A stretch of DNA of 64,000 nt from contig JAOAPE010000014.1 in assembly GCA_025462725.1 (NCBI GenBank), positions 1-64,000 of the forward strand, read 5' to 3'. The position numbers and the translations under genes are program-made. Below the pieces are notes generated by a model. That model was not told the origin of the DNA and did no database searches. It worked only from the letters and a program-made list of their open reading frames with translations. Position 1 is the first letter of the stretch, and every line of letters starts with the position of its first letter. Shown here one piece after another: positions 23,933-33,221 of this stretch. The DNA is from Terriglobales bacterium (lineage in GTDB: Bacteria; Acidobacteriota; Terriglobia; Terriglobales; Acidobacteriaceae).

Positions 23933-24721
23933 TTACTCTTCGCCTTCGGACTTCTTTACGCGAACCAGGACAATCTTTGAGAAGCCTTCCTTGAAGGTAG
24001 GCGGCTTCAGTTTTGAAGCCATCTGGCGCATCACGTCTTCCTGCACCTGCCGCTCGCGTTTGCTATTACGCTCCAGGCAGAGCTCAAGGGGGACATCAAA
24101 GAAAACCGCCTGCACCTCGTACCCGAAACCGCGCGCCATTTTGATCCATTGGCGACGTTCATGTGGTGAGAGGTTCGTAGCATCCACGTAGTTCCACGGC
24201 ATCTTCGCTATGAGCCGCGCGCGCAGAAGTGAACGTAACGTGGAAAACACAAGACCCTGGTATCGCTGCTCAGTGATGCTGTCAAAAAGAATGCTGCGCA
24301 GCATGTCGCTGGATAACGGAGTGACGCCGCGGCGCTTAAACCATGTGGTCTTTCCCGAACCCGGCAGTCCTATCGCGAGGACAACTACGCCCTTCGGCTC
24401 GCGCTTGCTCGGTTGCGCTTTGCGAGTGGCTGCATCCGCAGCAGCTGGTGGTTCATTAGGAGATTCCGGTTGCGTCTCTACTTCAAACTTCCCGCGGCCT
24501 GCCGGTGCTTCTTCAAGATCGGCTCCGGAGCCTTCAGCTGCCGAGTCGGATTCGACTTCGTCGTCGTCCTGTTCGTCAGCCGGTTCGCTGGAGTCGTACG
24601 AAGGCCTGAGCGGGGCGGGCATCGTTGGATCGATAGCCTGTCCGATCTTGCCGGTGGACTCAGATGTATTTTCCGATGATTTTTTACGGCGCTTCATGCG
24701 CTCGCGCATCCATTTGCGCAT
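23933..24721 (-). CDS. P-loop kinase of the polynucleotide-kinase type
   Basis: A 262-residue protein. Residues 1-120 are basic then acidic low-complexity sequence (KRRKKSSE, then EPADEQDDDEVESDSAAEG), predicted disordered. The C-terminal 150 residues are a P-loop kinase: Walker A GLPGSGKTTWFK, LSSDMLR, VDATNLSPHERR and the FDVPLELCLERN segment, matching the Pnkp/T4 polynucleotide kinase-like branch. The target (RNA 5' end or a small metabolite) cannot be told from sequence. ATG 24721 is chosen over the upstream TTG. It diverges from gapA. Confidence 0.75.
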   Translation of the reverse strand: MRKWMRERMKRRKKSSENTSESTGKIGQAIDPTMPAPLRPSYDSSEPADEQDDDEVESDSAAEGSGADLEEAPAGRGKFEVETQPESPNEPPAAADAATRKAQPSKREPKGVVVLAIGLPGSGKTTWFKRRGVTPLSSDMLRSILFDSITEQRYQGLVFSTLRSLLRARLIAKMPWNYVDATNLSPHERRQWIKMARGFGYEVQAVFFDVPLELCLERNSKRERQVQEDVMRQMASKLKPPTFKEGFSKIVLVRVKKSEGEE

Positions 24722-24807
24722 GTGAGGATTTTTAACACACGATTCAGTTTTCAGCAAACGAGCTTCTCTGAACTATTTGGATTTCCCGCAAAAGTGTTAG
24801 CATTTAG

Positions 24808-25914
<1,107 letters not shown>

Positions 25915-25925
25915 GAGGAACGGCG

Positions 25926-27137
25926 ATGGCCAAACTTTCGATCAAAGACCTGCAACTTAAGGGCAAGCGCGTTTTCATGCGCGTGGATTTCAACGTTCCA
26001 TTGGACGACGCTGGTCATGTTACTGATGACACTCGTATCCGCGAAACTCTTCCGACGATCGAGTATGCATTGCGGCAAGGCGCACGTCTGATACTTGCGT
26101 CGCACCTCGGACGTCCGAAGGGGAAATTTAATGCGGCGATGAGTCTGAAACCAGTTGCTGAGCGGCTGCGAATCCTTCTTGACCAGCAACTTGACTCCGC
26201 ATGCAACGTTGGCTTCGCCACAGATTGCATCGGAGTTCAAGCGGAAGAGATGGCTAACAATCTGGAAGCTGGCCAAACTCTTTTGCTCGAGAACCTGCGT
26301 TTCCATCCTGAAGAAGAGCGGAACGATCCGGAGTTTGCCAAGAAGCTCGCTTCGCTTGCTGAGCTTTATGTGAATGACGCATTCGGCAGTGCGCATCGGG
26401 CGCACGCGTCAACAGAAGGCATCACGCATTTCATTCCGAAAGCCGCCGCGGGACTGCTCATGGAAAAAGAGCTGCAGTACTTGGGCAAGGCGCTTGAAGA
26501 TCCGCACCATCCCTTCGTCGCTATCATCGGCGGCGCAAAGGTCTCAGACAAGATCGAGGTCATCCGAAATCTTCTGAACAAGGTTGATGCCATCTTGATC
26601 GGCGGCGCCATGGCCTACACTTTTCTGAAATCGCAAGGCGCTCAAATAGGTAAATCGCTTGTGGAAGATGACAGGTTGGATCTTGCAAAACAATTGCTCG
26701 CGGAGGCAAAGCAGAAGAAAGTCCGCTTCCTCCTCCCGGTGGATCACGTCCTGGCCGATAAGATGGACGCACGCGCGGAAGCAAAAGTCATAAGCACTAG
26801 CGAGCCCGTCCCCGCAGATCAGATGGGCTTGGATATAGGGCCCGCAACTGTCGAGGCATTTGCTTCCGAGATCAAGAATGCCCGCACAATCGTTTGGAAT
26901 GGCCCTATGGGAGTTTTTGAAATGGCACCTTTCGCGCAAGGCACCATGAAGATCGCACAAGCCGTTGCCGGCAATTGCGATGCCATTTCCATTGTGGGCG
27001 GGGGTGATTCCGTTGCTGCAGTGCATGCTGCCGGAGTCGCAGACAAGATCACGCATATCTCTACCGGTGGCGGGGCTTCACTGGAATTTCTCGAAGGCAA
27101 GAAGCTGCCGGGCGTTGAAGCGCTGACGAACAAATAA
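25926..27137 (+). CDS. pgk: Phosphoglycerate kinase
   Basis: A 403-residue monomeric kinase that transfers phosphate from 1,3-bisphosphoglycerate to ADP. The substrate-binding N-domain shows [13 protein letters not shown] and [10 protein letters not shown]. The nucleotide domain holds [24 protein letters not shown] and the glycine-rich [13 protein letters not shown]. Length is standard. It starts 12 bases after gapA with AGAGGA as the ribosome site. Confidence 0.97.
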   Translation: MAKLSIKDLQLKGKRVFMRVDFNVPLDDAGHVTDDTRIRETLPTIEYALRQGARLILASHLGRPKGKFNAAMSLKPVAERLRILLDQQLDSACNVGFATDCIGVQAEEMANNLEAGQTLLLENLRFHPEEERNDPEFAKKLASLAELYVNDAFGSAHRAHASTEGITHFIPKAAAGLLMEKELQYLGKALEDPHHPFVAIIGGAKVSDKIEVIRNLLNKVDAILIGGAMAYTFLKSQGAQIGKSLVEDDRLDLAKQLLAEAKQKKVRFLLPVDHVLADKMDARAEAKVISTSEPVPADQMGLDIGPATVEAFASEIKNARTIVWNGPMGVFEMAPFAQGTMKIAQAVAGNCDAISIVGGGDSVAAVHAAGVADKITHISTGGGASLEFLEGKKLPGVEALTNK

Positions 27138-27143
27138 GAATCC

Positions 27144-27905
27144 ATGAGAACAAACCTGCTCGTCGCAAACTGGAAGATGTACAAGACCCCTGCCCAATCG
27201 GCAGAGTTCGTTGAAGCATTTCTCCCCTTGATATCAAATAAGAATGACGAGATTGTCATCTGTCCGCCGGCGGTTTGTATTCCGACAATGGTGGATGCGA
27301 CCCGAACCTCCTCTGTATTCGTTGGCGCACAGAACCTGCATTGGGAAAAAGAAGGCGCTTTCACCGGAGAGGTTTCTGCGCAGATGATCGTCGCCGCAGG
27401 ATGCACACACGTGATTATTGGGCACTCTGAGCGTCGGCAGTATTTTGGCGAAACAGATTCCACAGTAAATAAAAGGTTGGAAGCAGCGCTTGAAGCGGGA
27501 CTCACTCCGGTCGTTTGCATAGGAGAAGTCTTGGAGGAGCGTGAAGCCGGACTGACTGAAGATGTTTTGCGTCGGCAATGCGCTGTGGCCTTTCGCGGGA
27601 TCTCAGGCGCAAAAGCGGCGAAGCTGACAATTGCATATGAACCTGTATGGGCGATTGGCACAGGAAGAACCGCGACGCCTAAGATGGCTGCCGATGCGCA
27701 CGCGGTCATCCGGGCCGAAGTGGCGAAAGCTATGGGCGACGAACTCGCCCGGAAGCTCCGCATGCTTTACGGCGGCAGCGTGAAACCGGAGAACATCGCT
27801 TCTTTGATGGCGGAGCCGGAAATCGACGGCGCGCTAGTCGGTGGCGCCAGCCTTGACCCTAAGTCCTTCGCCGCAATCGTCAATTACGGCGCGGCCAGAG
27901 GCTGA
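27144..27905 (+). CDS. tpiA: Triosephosphate isomerase
   Basis: A 253-residue TIM-barrel enzyme that interconverts the triose phosphates. Catalytic residues are visible: Lys in VANWKMYKTP, His in IIGHSERRQYFGE and Glu in IAYEPVWAIGTGRTATP. The phosphate-binding YGGSVKPENIASL and ALVGGASLDPKSF follow. It begins six bases after pgk, completing the glycolytic operon. The next elements are a promoter-like site, a tRNA-Leu gene and secG. Confidence 0.97.
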   Translation: MRTNLLVANWKMYKTPAQSAEFVEAFLPLISNKNDEIVICPPAVCIPTMVDATRTSSVFVGAQNLHWEKEGAFTGEVSAQMIVAAGCTHVIIGHSERRQYFGETDSTVNKRLEAALEAGLTPVVCIGEVLEEREAGLTEDVLRRQCAVAFRGISGAKAAKLTIAYEPVWAIGTGRTATPKMAADAHAVIRAEVAKAMGDELARKLRMLYGGSVKPENIASLMAEPEIDGALVGGASLDPKSFAAIVNYGAARG

Positions 27906-27913
27906 TTTCAATC

Positions 27914-27922
27914 TGATATAAT
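27914..27922 (+). promoter_or_regulatory. Extended -10 promoter for tRNA-Leu and secG
   Basis: TGATATAAT is an extended -10 with a perfect TATAAT and the upstream TG. No -35 box is evident. Transcription would start near 27929, before the tRNA at 27958. Confidence 0.5.
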
Positions 27923-27957
27923 TTAGCTTCCCTCAGCATCTTGCAATACAGAATCGT

Positions 27958-28042
27958 GCGGAAGTGGTGAAATTGGCAGACACACCATCTTGAGGGGGTG
28001 GCGCCGAGAGGCATAGGGGTTCAAGTCCCCTCTTCCGCACCA
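27958..28042 (+). tRNA. tRNA-Leu (anticodon GAG)
   Basis: An 85-base class II tRNA with a long variable arm. The acceptor GCGGAAG pairs with CTTCCGC, and ACCA is encoded. The anticodon stem CCATC/GGTGG encloses TTGAGGG, giving GAG for CUC and CUU codons. Confidence 0.95.
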
Positions 28043-28097
28043 AGAAACCTATTGGAAAGCTGGCAGTCCGTTCGCAAGAGACTGACCCACCCACAAA

Positions 28098-28451
28098 ATG
28101 ATCTACGTTCTCACTGCAATTCATGTAATCGTCTGCATTTTTCTCATCATCGTAGTGCTTTTGCAAAGCGGCAAGAGCGCGGACCTGGCCGGAGCGTTCG
28201 GCGGAACTGGTAGCCAGAGCACCTTCGGACCTCGGGGCGCAGCGTCGGCGCTTTCTAGGGCCACGACTGGCGCGGTCATCATCTTCATGCTGACTTCACT
28301 CACGCTTTCTATCATGTCGGCAAGGAACACGAGCGGCGTTGGCGGGACATCGGTTTTTCAGGGCACGCCGAGCAAGCCGGCCACTCCGGCCACCACTCCT
28401 CAGCAGGGTGCGCCTGCACAACCCGCGACACCTCCACCTACTTCGAAATAG
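28098..28451 (+). CDS. secG: Preprotein translocase subunit SecG
   Basis: A 117-residue protein with two transmembrane helices (about 4-22 and 52-73) around the conserved loop [17 protein letters not shown] Pro/Ala/Thr-rich tail follows. SecG associates with SecYE and stimulates protein export. The tpiA-tRNA-secG order is widespread in bacteria. A clear terminator follows the stop. Confidence 0.95.
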   Translation: MIYVLTAIHVIVCIFLIIVVLLQSGKSADLAGAFGGTGSQSTFGPRGAASALSRATTGAVIIFMLTSLTLSIMSARNTSGVGGTSVFQGTPSKPATPATTPQQGAPAQPATPPPTSK

Positions 28452-28470
28452 CTTTTGTACTACTCTGACG

Positions 28471-28499
28471 ACCCCTGCCCTGCGCAGGGGTTTTCATTT
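28471..28499 (+). terminator. Intrinsic terminator after secG
   Basis: A CCCCTGC/GCAGGGG stem with a five-base loop is followed by TTTTCATTTC. Confidence 0.85.
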
Positions 28500-28519
28500 C
28501 TCCGCGTTAAACTAATCAC

Positions 28520-29179
28520 ATGATCCACGAAATCATTCCGGTCGGTCCCCTGCAATGCAACTGCTCCATCATCGGAGACGAGAAATCGCGCGAAGCAATT
28601 GTCGTGGATCCGGGCGATGACATCGACCAGATACTCGCACTGATCCTGAAACACGGTCTTAAGGTGAAGCAGATCGTGATCACCCATGGACACATCGATC
28701 ACATTGGTGGAGCAATGAAACTGAAGGCCTCCACCGGAGCGCCCATAGCCATGAATGAAGGCGATCAGATGCAAGTGAAACTGCTTCCTGTGCAGGCTGC
28801 GTGGGTTGGGATGCAGTTGCCGGGAAAAGTTGTGATTGATCTGCACACAAAAGACCAGGACAGCATCGTGGCCGGGGATCTGCGCGCCACGATTCTTCAC
28901 ACGCCCGGACATACGGAAGGGAGTTCCTGCCTCTACTTCGCCGACGAGAAAAAGCTCATTGCCGGGGACACACTTTTTGCAGGAAGCATTGGGCGCACCG
29001 ATTTGCCCGGGGGATCGATGGACAAGATCATGTCATCGCTTCACGGACAGTTGATGCAGCTACCGGACGATGTCGTGGTGGTGCCGGGGCACGGTGCTCT
29101 GACCACAATCGGCGAAGAGCGTGAGACGAATCCATTCATCACCGATAGGAAATACAAGCCCAGAGTGCAAGAGAAGTAG
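28520..29179 (+). CDS. MBL-fold metallohydrolase (glyoxalase II-like)
   Basis: A 219-residue metallo-beta-lactamase fold hydrolase. Zinc ligands lie in THGHIDHIGG near residues 55-60, HTPGHTEGS near 130 and VPGHG near 192. The short length and opening IHEIIPVGPLQCNCSII match the glyoxalase II-like/YcbL group, which hydrolyses thioesters such as lactoylglutathione or related compounds. The natural substrate is unknown. The reading frame ends immediately next to the convergent aminotransferase gene. Confidence 0.85.
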   Translation: MIHEIIPVGPLQCNCSIIGDEKSREAIVVDPGDDIDQILALILKHGLKVKQIVITHGHIDHIGGAMKLKASTGAPIAMNEGDQMQVKLLPVQAAWVGMQLPGKVVIDLHTKDQDSIVAGDLRATILHTPGHTEGSSCLYFADEKKLIAGDTLFAGSIGRTDLPGGSMDKIMSSLHGQLMQLPDDVVVVPGHGALTTIGEERETNPFITDRKYKPRVQEK

Positions 29180-30349
29180 TTAAGAATTCGTGCTCTGCAA
29201 GAGTCGTTGAACGCCTTCTCTGAACACATTTTGCGGCGTCATCAGACTGAGAATCAAGTGTCCCTCCTGCTCGAAATCAAAGAAATGCCCAGGATGCACC
29301 AACACGCCTTGGCGTTCAATAAGGCTGATGGCGAGTTCTTCATCTGGCTGTGTAACGGGAACACGCAATGTGGCGTACCATCCCGCATTAACGCCGAGAC
29401 GAGTGCAATGCTTCTGCGTCACAAGTTGCGAATCCAGTTCGACAAGGTTGGCGCGGATGCGGGTGGCGAGCTTACCTTGGAAATCTGTCCGACTCGCTAA
29501 CAGAATTGGTGTGGCAAGCTGGATAGGCGCGTTCATGGAGAGATAGGTGTCAGCGATAATCTCCAGCCGTGAGAGTGCATCCGATGCGCGCTGTTCTGGT
29601 CCGCTCACCGCCATCCAAGCCACTTTCATTTGCGGCAATCCTGAAACTTTGGAGAGACCACTCAAGGTGAAAGTCAGAGCGGACTCATTTGCAGCAAAAC
29701 TCTTGGGCGCAATGCCCTTGTGCGGAAAATCCAGGAACACTTCATCCGCAACGATCGCAACATCATTCGCTGCACAAATCTCATTAAGCTCCCGCAATTC
29801 TTCTTCCTTGACGAACGAACCCGTTGGATTATTCGGATTCACAACAATCACCGCCTTCGTTCGCGAAGTGATTGCCGACCTTAAGGAATGGAAATCGATG
29901 TGCCAGCCGTGATCGTAGATCAGTGAGAACGGAACCAGCCGAACGTCTTGGATCGTCGCCAGCAGATCGAACAACGGATAACTCGGCCTCGCAATCAAGA
30001 CCTCATCACCCGGTTCGCACAAAAGACGGAAGATGAATGAATACGCTTCGCTGGTGCTCGTCGTCAGAATGATGTTGTCGGGCGAGATTTCGACCGGCAT
30101 AGCTTGCGAGGCGTAGTACTCCGCAACTGCTTCACGCGCTACCAGCAATCCTTTTGGCTCCGGTTCATAGACCATTGCCGCAGCATTCGTCAGCGAAGAC
30201 AAAACTCGATGAGCGTCATACTCCAAGCCGCACGTTGTGGGATTTGAAACGGTGAGATCGAGGAGTGGCGCTCCCGACTTCCTCTTTTGTTCGAGTGCCG
30301 CTGTGAAAGGATTCGGAGAAAGGTTCCAGCCCGTTCGCGATGAGAACAT
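29180..30349 (-). CDS. PLP-dependent aminotransferase, class I/II
   Basis: A 389-residue fold-type I aminotransferase. The conserved VVNPNNPTGSFV loop, the VADEVFLDF aspartate that binds the pyridoxal ring and the Schiff-base Lys in SGLSKVSGLPQMKVAW are visible. The substrate amino acid cannot be inferred from the sequence. ATG 30349 gives a normal length. It lies nine bases downstream of the large receiver-GGDEF gene in the same direction, which may only be chance co-transcription. Confidence 0.85.
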   Translation of the reverse strand: MFSSRTGWNLSPNPFTAALEQKRKSGAPLLDLTVSNPTTCGLEYDAHRVLSSLTNAAAMVYEPEPKGLLVAREAVAEYYASQAMPVEISPDNIILTTSTSEAYSFIFRLLCEPGDEVLIARPSYPLFDLLATIQDVRLVPFSLIYDHGWHIDFHSLRSAITSRTKAVIVVNPNNPTGSFVKEEELRELNEICAANDVAIVADEVFLDFPHKGIAPKSFAANESALTFTLSGLSKVSGLPQMKVAWMAVSGPEQRASDALSRLEIIADTYLSMNAPIQLATPILLASRTDFQGKLATRIRANLVELDSQLVTQKHCTRLGVNAGWYATLRVPVTQPDEELAISLIERQGVLVHPGHFFDFEQEGHLILSLMTPQNVFREGVQRLLQSTNS

Positions 30350-30358
30350 TCTCTCGGG

Positions 30359-32776
30359 CTAGCTTTCCAGCGCCCGCTTGATGCGGTGCATGAGGATAGG
30401 AACGCTGAAGGGCTTGGAGATGTGATCGTAAGCGCCGGCTTCCAGCGCCGCCATGACTTGGTCGTCGCGCGAATGCATGCTCATCATGATCACGCGCGAG
30501 CGAAGGCCGTCGCGCGCCATCTTGCGTAGGATCGAGTACCCATCTATTCCTTTGAGATCCGTGTCCAACAAGATCACTTTGGCTTTCAGCACTGATTTTT
30601 CGCCGCTGAGAGCCTTCGCTTCCGCGCTGCCACTCTTTATCCAGTGGGCTTTGTGTCCGCGGGATTCGAGCGCATGAAGAAGGTTCCCTGCAAGCGCGGC
30701 GTCATCTTCCACGAGGACGACATCCCAATCGCCATGCTCCTGCGGCGCTTTGGACTTCCTCGCTGCAGAATGTACCTGGCTCTTCCCTGCGGCCTTCGCA
30801 GCATAAAGTGCGCGGTCAGCCACCAAATACAGAGCATGAGCAGTCAGGCCATCATCCGGATACTGCGCAATTCCCGCACTGAACGTGATTTCTATCCTTG
30901 GCCCGTCAGGCACTTGGAATCTCTCGCGCTTAAGCGCATCGAGTAGCGTTTGTAGCCTCTGCGCGGCATCTTCGCGCCGCATGCCATACATGCCGATGAC
31001 GAATTCATCGCCGCCCCATCGCGCGACAACGTCTTCCGAACGGAAAGTGTTCACCATAGTCGCGCCCAGCCGTCGCAGCGCAGCGTCGCCGATGGCGTGA
31101 CCATGCGCATCATTGATCTGCTTCAGGCGGTCAAGGTCGAGGATGGCAAGTGACAGCGGTTGCTTGTTGCGCTCAGCCAGATGGATGTAATGATTCATCA
31201 CCTGGTTATATTTGCGTCGGTTCCCTGCTCCGGTGAGCGGATCTTTCTCGGCCATCTGTCGCTGCAAGCGCGTACGCTCCAGCCGATTGAACACGCGAGC
31301 AACAAGTTCAGGACCGAGTAAGGGTTTGGTGATGTAGTCGTCCGCGCCGGCGGCAAAAATGCGTTGCACGGTGGCGGAATCTGTGTTCGATGTGAGGAAC
31401 AGGATCGGCAACTGGCTCCATCGCGGCTCGCTGCGCACCACGCGACATAACTCGATCCCGGTCAGATGTGGCATGTTGAGATCAAGGATGATCAAATCCG
31501 GAAGACTCGATTCCAGCGCATCCCAAAATGCCAGTGGATCGTTCACCGTCGTTAAACGGACGCCCTTGTTCTCGAGCAGATCACGCAACCCCGAAAGAAT
31601 GTCAGGGTCGTCATCCACGCAAATGACTTTGTAATCATCTTGCCGCAATCGCTGCAAGAGCTCATGCACGGCCTGAACGACTTCAGACGTCGTCATTGGT
31701 TTTTTCAGAAAGCCTCGGGCTCCAAGTCGTGTAGCTTGCACGCGGTCTTCAAACTTGTCCTGCTTGGTATATATGAGGACCGGGATTTCTCGCACTGCCA
31801 ATTCCGCCAGCAAAGTCGGTCCATGTTCTTTCATTCCGTTTGAAAGCTCAGGATCGAGTATCACCACGTCGGGCATTCGGCGCGCCATCGTTTCCTGGAT
31901 CGCACTTTCCGTTACGGCGACCGTCGCCTGGATACCGCGAGCGGCGCACTCAAGCAACAACGGCTGCGCCACATTGTCATCGCTATCCACGATCATCAGG
32001 AAGGGCTGTTTGTGCCCGGGAACGTTTGCACCTGAGCTTGATAGCGGTCGCTGTAATCTCTCTCGCAATGAAACGACGCTTCTCGATATGCGCAATAGAT
32101 CTAGTTGATCGATCGCGTTATCACCCTGGAGCAACAGCTCAAGCTGACGCGCAATTCGCGAAGCCTCCATATATCCAAAGCTTCCCGCGGAACCTGCCAG
32201 CTTGTGCGCTTCGCTTTCAGCCTGCGCGCGCAGGTCAGGATTCAGGTTTCCCTTGAGCAGGGCCGCAGCAGCATCTTCCAGCACTTGCAGCCGCGCCATG
32301 TTGACGGGACGAAACTTCTCCCAAAGCGCCGCGATGTCGGCTTCCATGCTTTGCTCTTTTTCGCTGACTACACCGGCTTCAGGCCCATCAGGAAGGCTCA
32401 ACAAGGTGGCGGCTTCCGCAGAGAATTCTTCCCAATCCACCGGGTGAAAAAACAACTGCTTCACGCCAAGATGCCGGACAAGCTTTTGTTGCGTCTGCCT
32501 AGTGGTCGAAGAAAGCAGACAACAGAAAACCGGCATCTCTGAATACTTTGGATTGTTCCTAAGTTGGCTGAGCAGGTTAATGAGGTCGGGAACTTTTTCA
32601 CCGTCCAGCACCAACAAAGCGGGATGCGACTGCTCCAGTCGGGCCAAGAGATTCCCATTGGCCGCGCTGTCTACGGAAGCGCCGGGGAATCGCGCTTGCA
32701 GCCACTTGGCCGCTTCATGAGACAAACCTGCCGTGACTATCGAAACGGGCACGGTACGTGGTGACAATTTTTCCAA
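30359..32776 (-). CDS. Multi-receiver Hpt-GGDEF signalling protein
   Basis: An 805-residue protein. A degenerate receiver (about 10-125) lacks an obvious acidic pocket. An Hpt domain follows (about 150-240, HKLAGSAGSFG). Two receivers come next (about 257-372 with VVILDPEL, and 380-495 with CVDDDPD and LIILDLNMP). A GGDEF domain (about 505-670) has an intact RWGGDEFVIGM active site, and a final receiver spans about 685-803 (LVEDDAAL, LLDTDLKG). The GGDEF domain should make cyclic di-GMP. The stacked receivers and Hpt suggest integration of several phosphorelay inputs. The start is TTG 32776, with GGAG upstream. No cognate kinase is adjacent. Confidence 0.88.
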   Translation of the reverse strand: MEKLSPRTVPVSIVTAGLSHEAAKWLQARFPGASVDSAANGNLLARLEQSHPALLVLDGEKVPDLINLLSQLRNNPKYSEMPVFCCLLSSTTRQTQQKLVRHLGVKQLFFHPVDWEEFSAEAATLLSLPDGPEAGVVSEKEQSMEADIAALWEKFRPVNMARLQVLEDAAAALLKGNLNPDLRAQAESEAHKLAGSAGSFGYMEASRIARQLELLLQGDNAIDQLDLLRISRSVVSLRERLQRPLSSSGANVPGHKQPFLMIVDSDDNVAQPLLLECAARGIQATVAVTESAIQETMARRMPDVVILDPELSNGMKEHGPTLLAELAVREIPVLIYTKQDKFEDRVQATRLGARGFLKKPMTTSEVVQAVHELLQRLRQDDYKVICVDDDPDILSGLRDLLENKGVRLTTVNDPLAFWDALESSLPDLIILDLNMPHLTGIELCRVVRSEPRWSQLPILFLTSNTDSATVQRIFAAGADDYITKPLLGPELVARVFNRLERTRLQRQMAEKDPLTGAGNRRKYNQVMNHYIHLAERNKQPLSLAILDLDRLKQINDAHGHAIGDAALRRLGATMVNTFRSEDVVARWGGDEFVIGMYGMRREDAAQRLQTLLDALKRERFQVPDGPRIEITFSAGIAQYPDDGLTAHALYLVADRALYAAKAAGKSQVHSAARKSKAPQEHGDWDVVLVEDDAALAGNLLHALESRGHKAHWIKSGSAEAKALSGEKSVLKAKVILLDTDLKGIDGYSILRKMARDGLRSRVIMMSMHSRDDQVMAALEAGAYDHISKPFSVPILMHRIKRALES

Positions 32777-32966
32777 GAAGTCTTGATCTCCAGGCGAACC
32801 GACTGATCTCGCCGAGTCAGGTAGAAGCAGGAACGTTGAATCGTTGCGATGATTCTAAACCGCAACCGCGCCGATTCCTATTCATCTTTCTGCGGGACCG
32901 ACACTTCATCTCGCTGAACCGGAAAAGTTACTTTCGAGTGCACGCTAAAATCAGTAACCTCCAAGC

Positions 32967-33221
32967 ATGGCAATCCGGATCAAGTTCCCGTGTCCCACAT
33001 GCAACGGCACAGATTTGCGCGCCTCCCGATCAGGCAGCACAGCCGAGAAAGCGATTGCGGCATTTTTCTTCTTGAAGGCGGTCAGATGCCGCGAATGCGG
33101 TGCTCGCCATTATTTCCCTAGCTGGCTGCCGGAGAGAAGTTCTAGCCAAGAACAATCATGGGAGCCGGCGCAGAGCGGGCTCCCACAAATGCAATCTGAG
33201 TTGTTCGGCTTGGAATCTTAG
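32967..33221 (+). CDS. Small zinc-ribbon protein
   Basis: An 84-residue protein with two Cys pairs, CPTC near residue 9 and CREC near 41, forming a likely zinc ribbon, followed by a Ser/Gln-rich tail. The reading frame overlaps the end of the convergent cheR-like gene by four bases. No family beyond the zinc-ribbon fold was recognised. It may be a nucleic-acid- or protein-binding accessory. Confidence 0.55.
   Translation: MAIRIKFPCPTCNGTDLRASRSGSTAEKAIAAFFFLKAVRCRECGARHYFPSWLPERSSSQEQSWEPAQSGLPQMQSELFGLES

Noticed and set aside
28060-28076. Weak -24/-12-like sequence before secG
   Set aside because: TGGCAG-TCCG-TTCGCA has the right spacing but misses consensus bases, would leave only a very short leader, and secG is a housekeeping gene.
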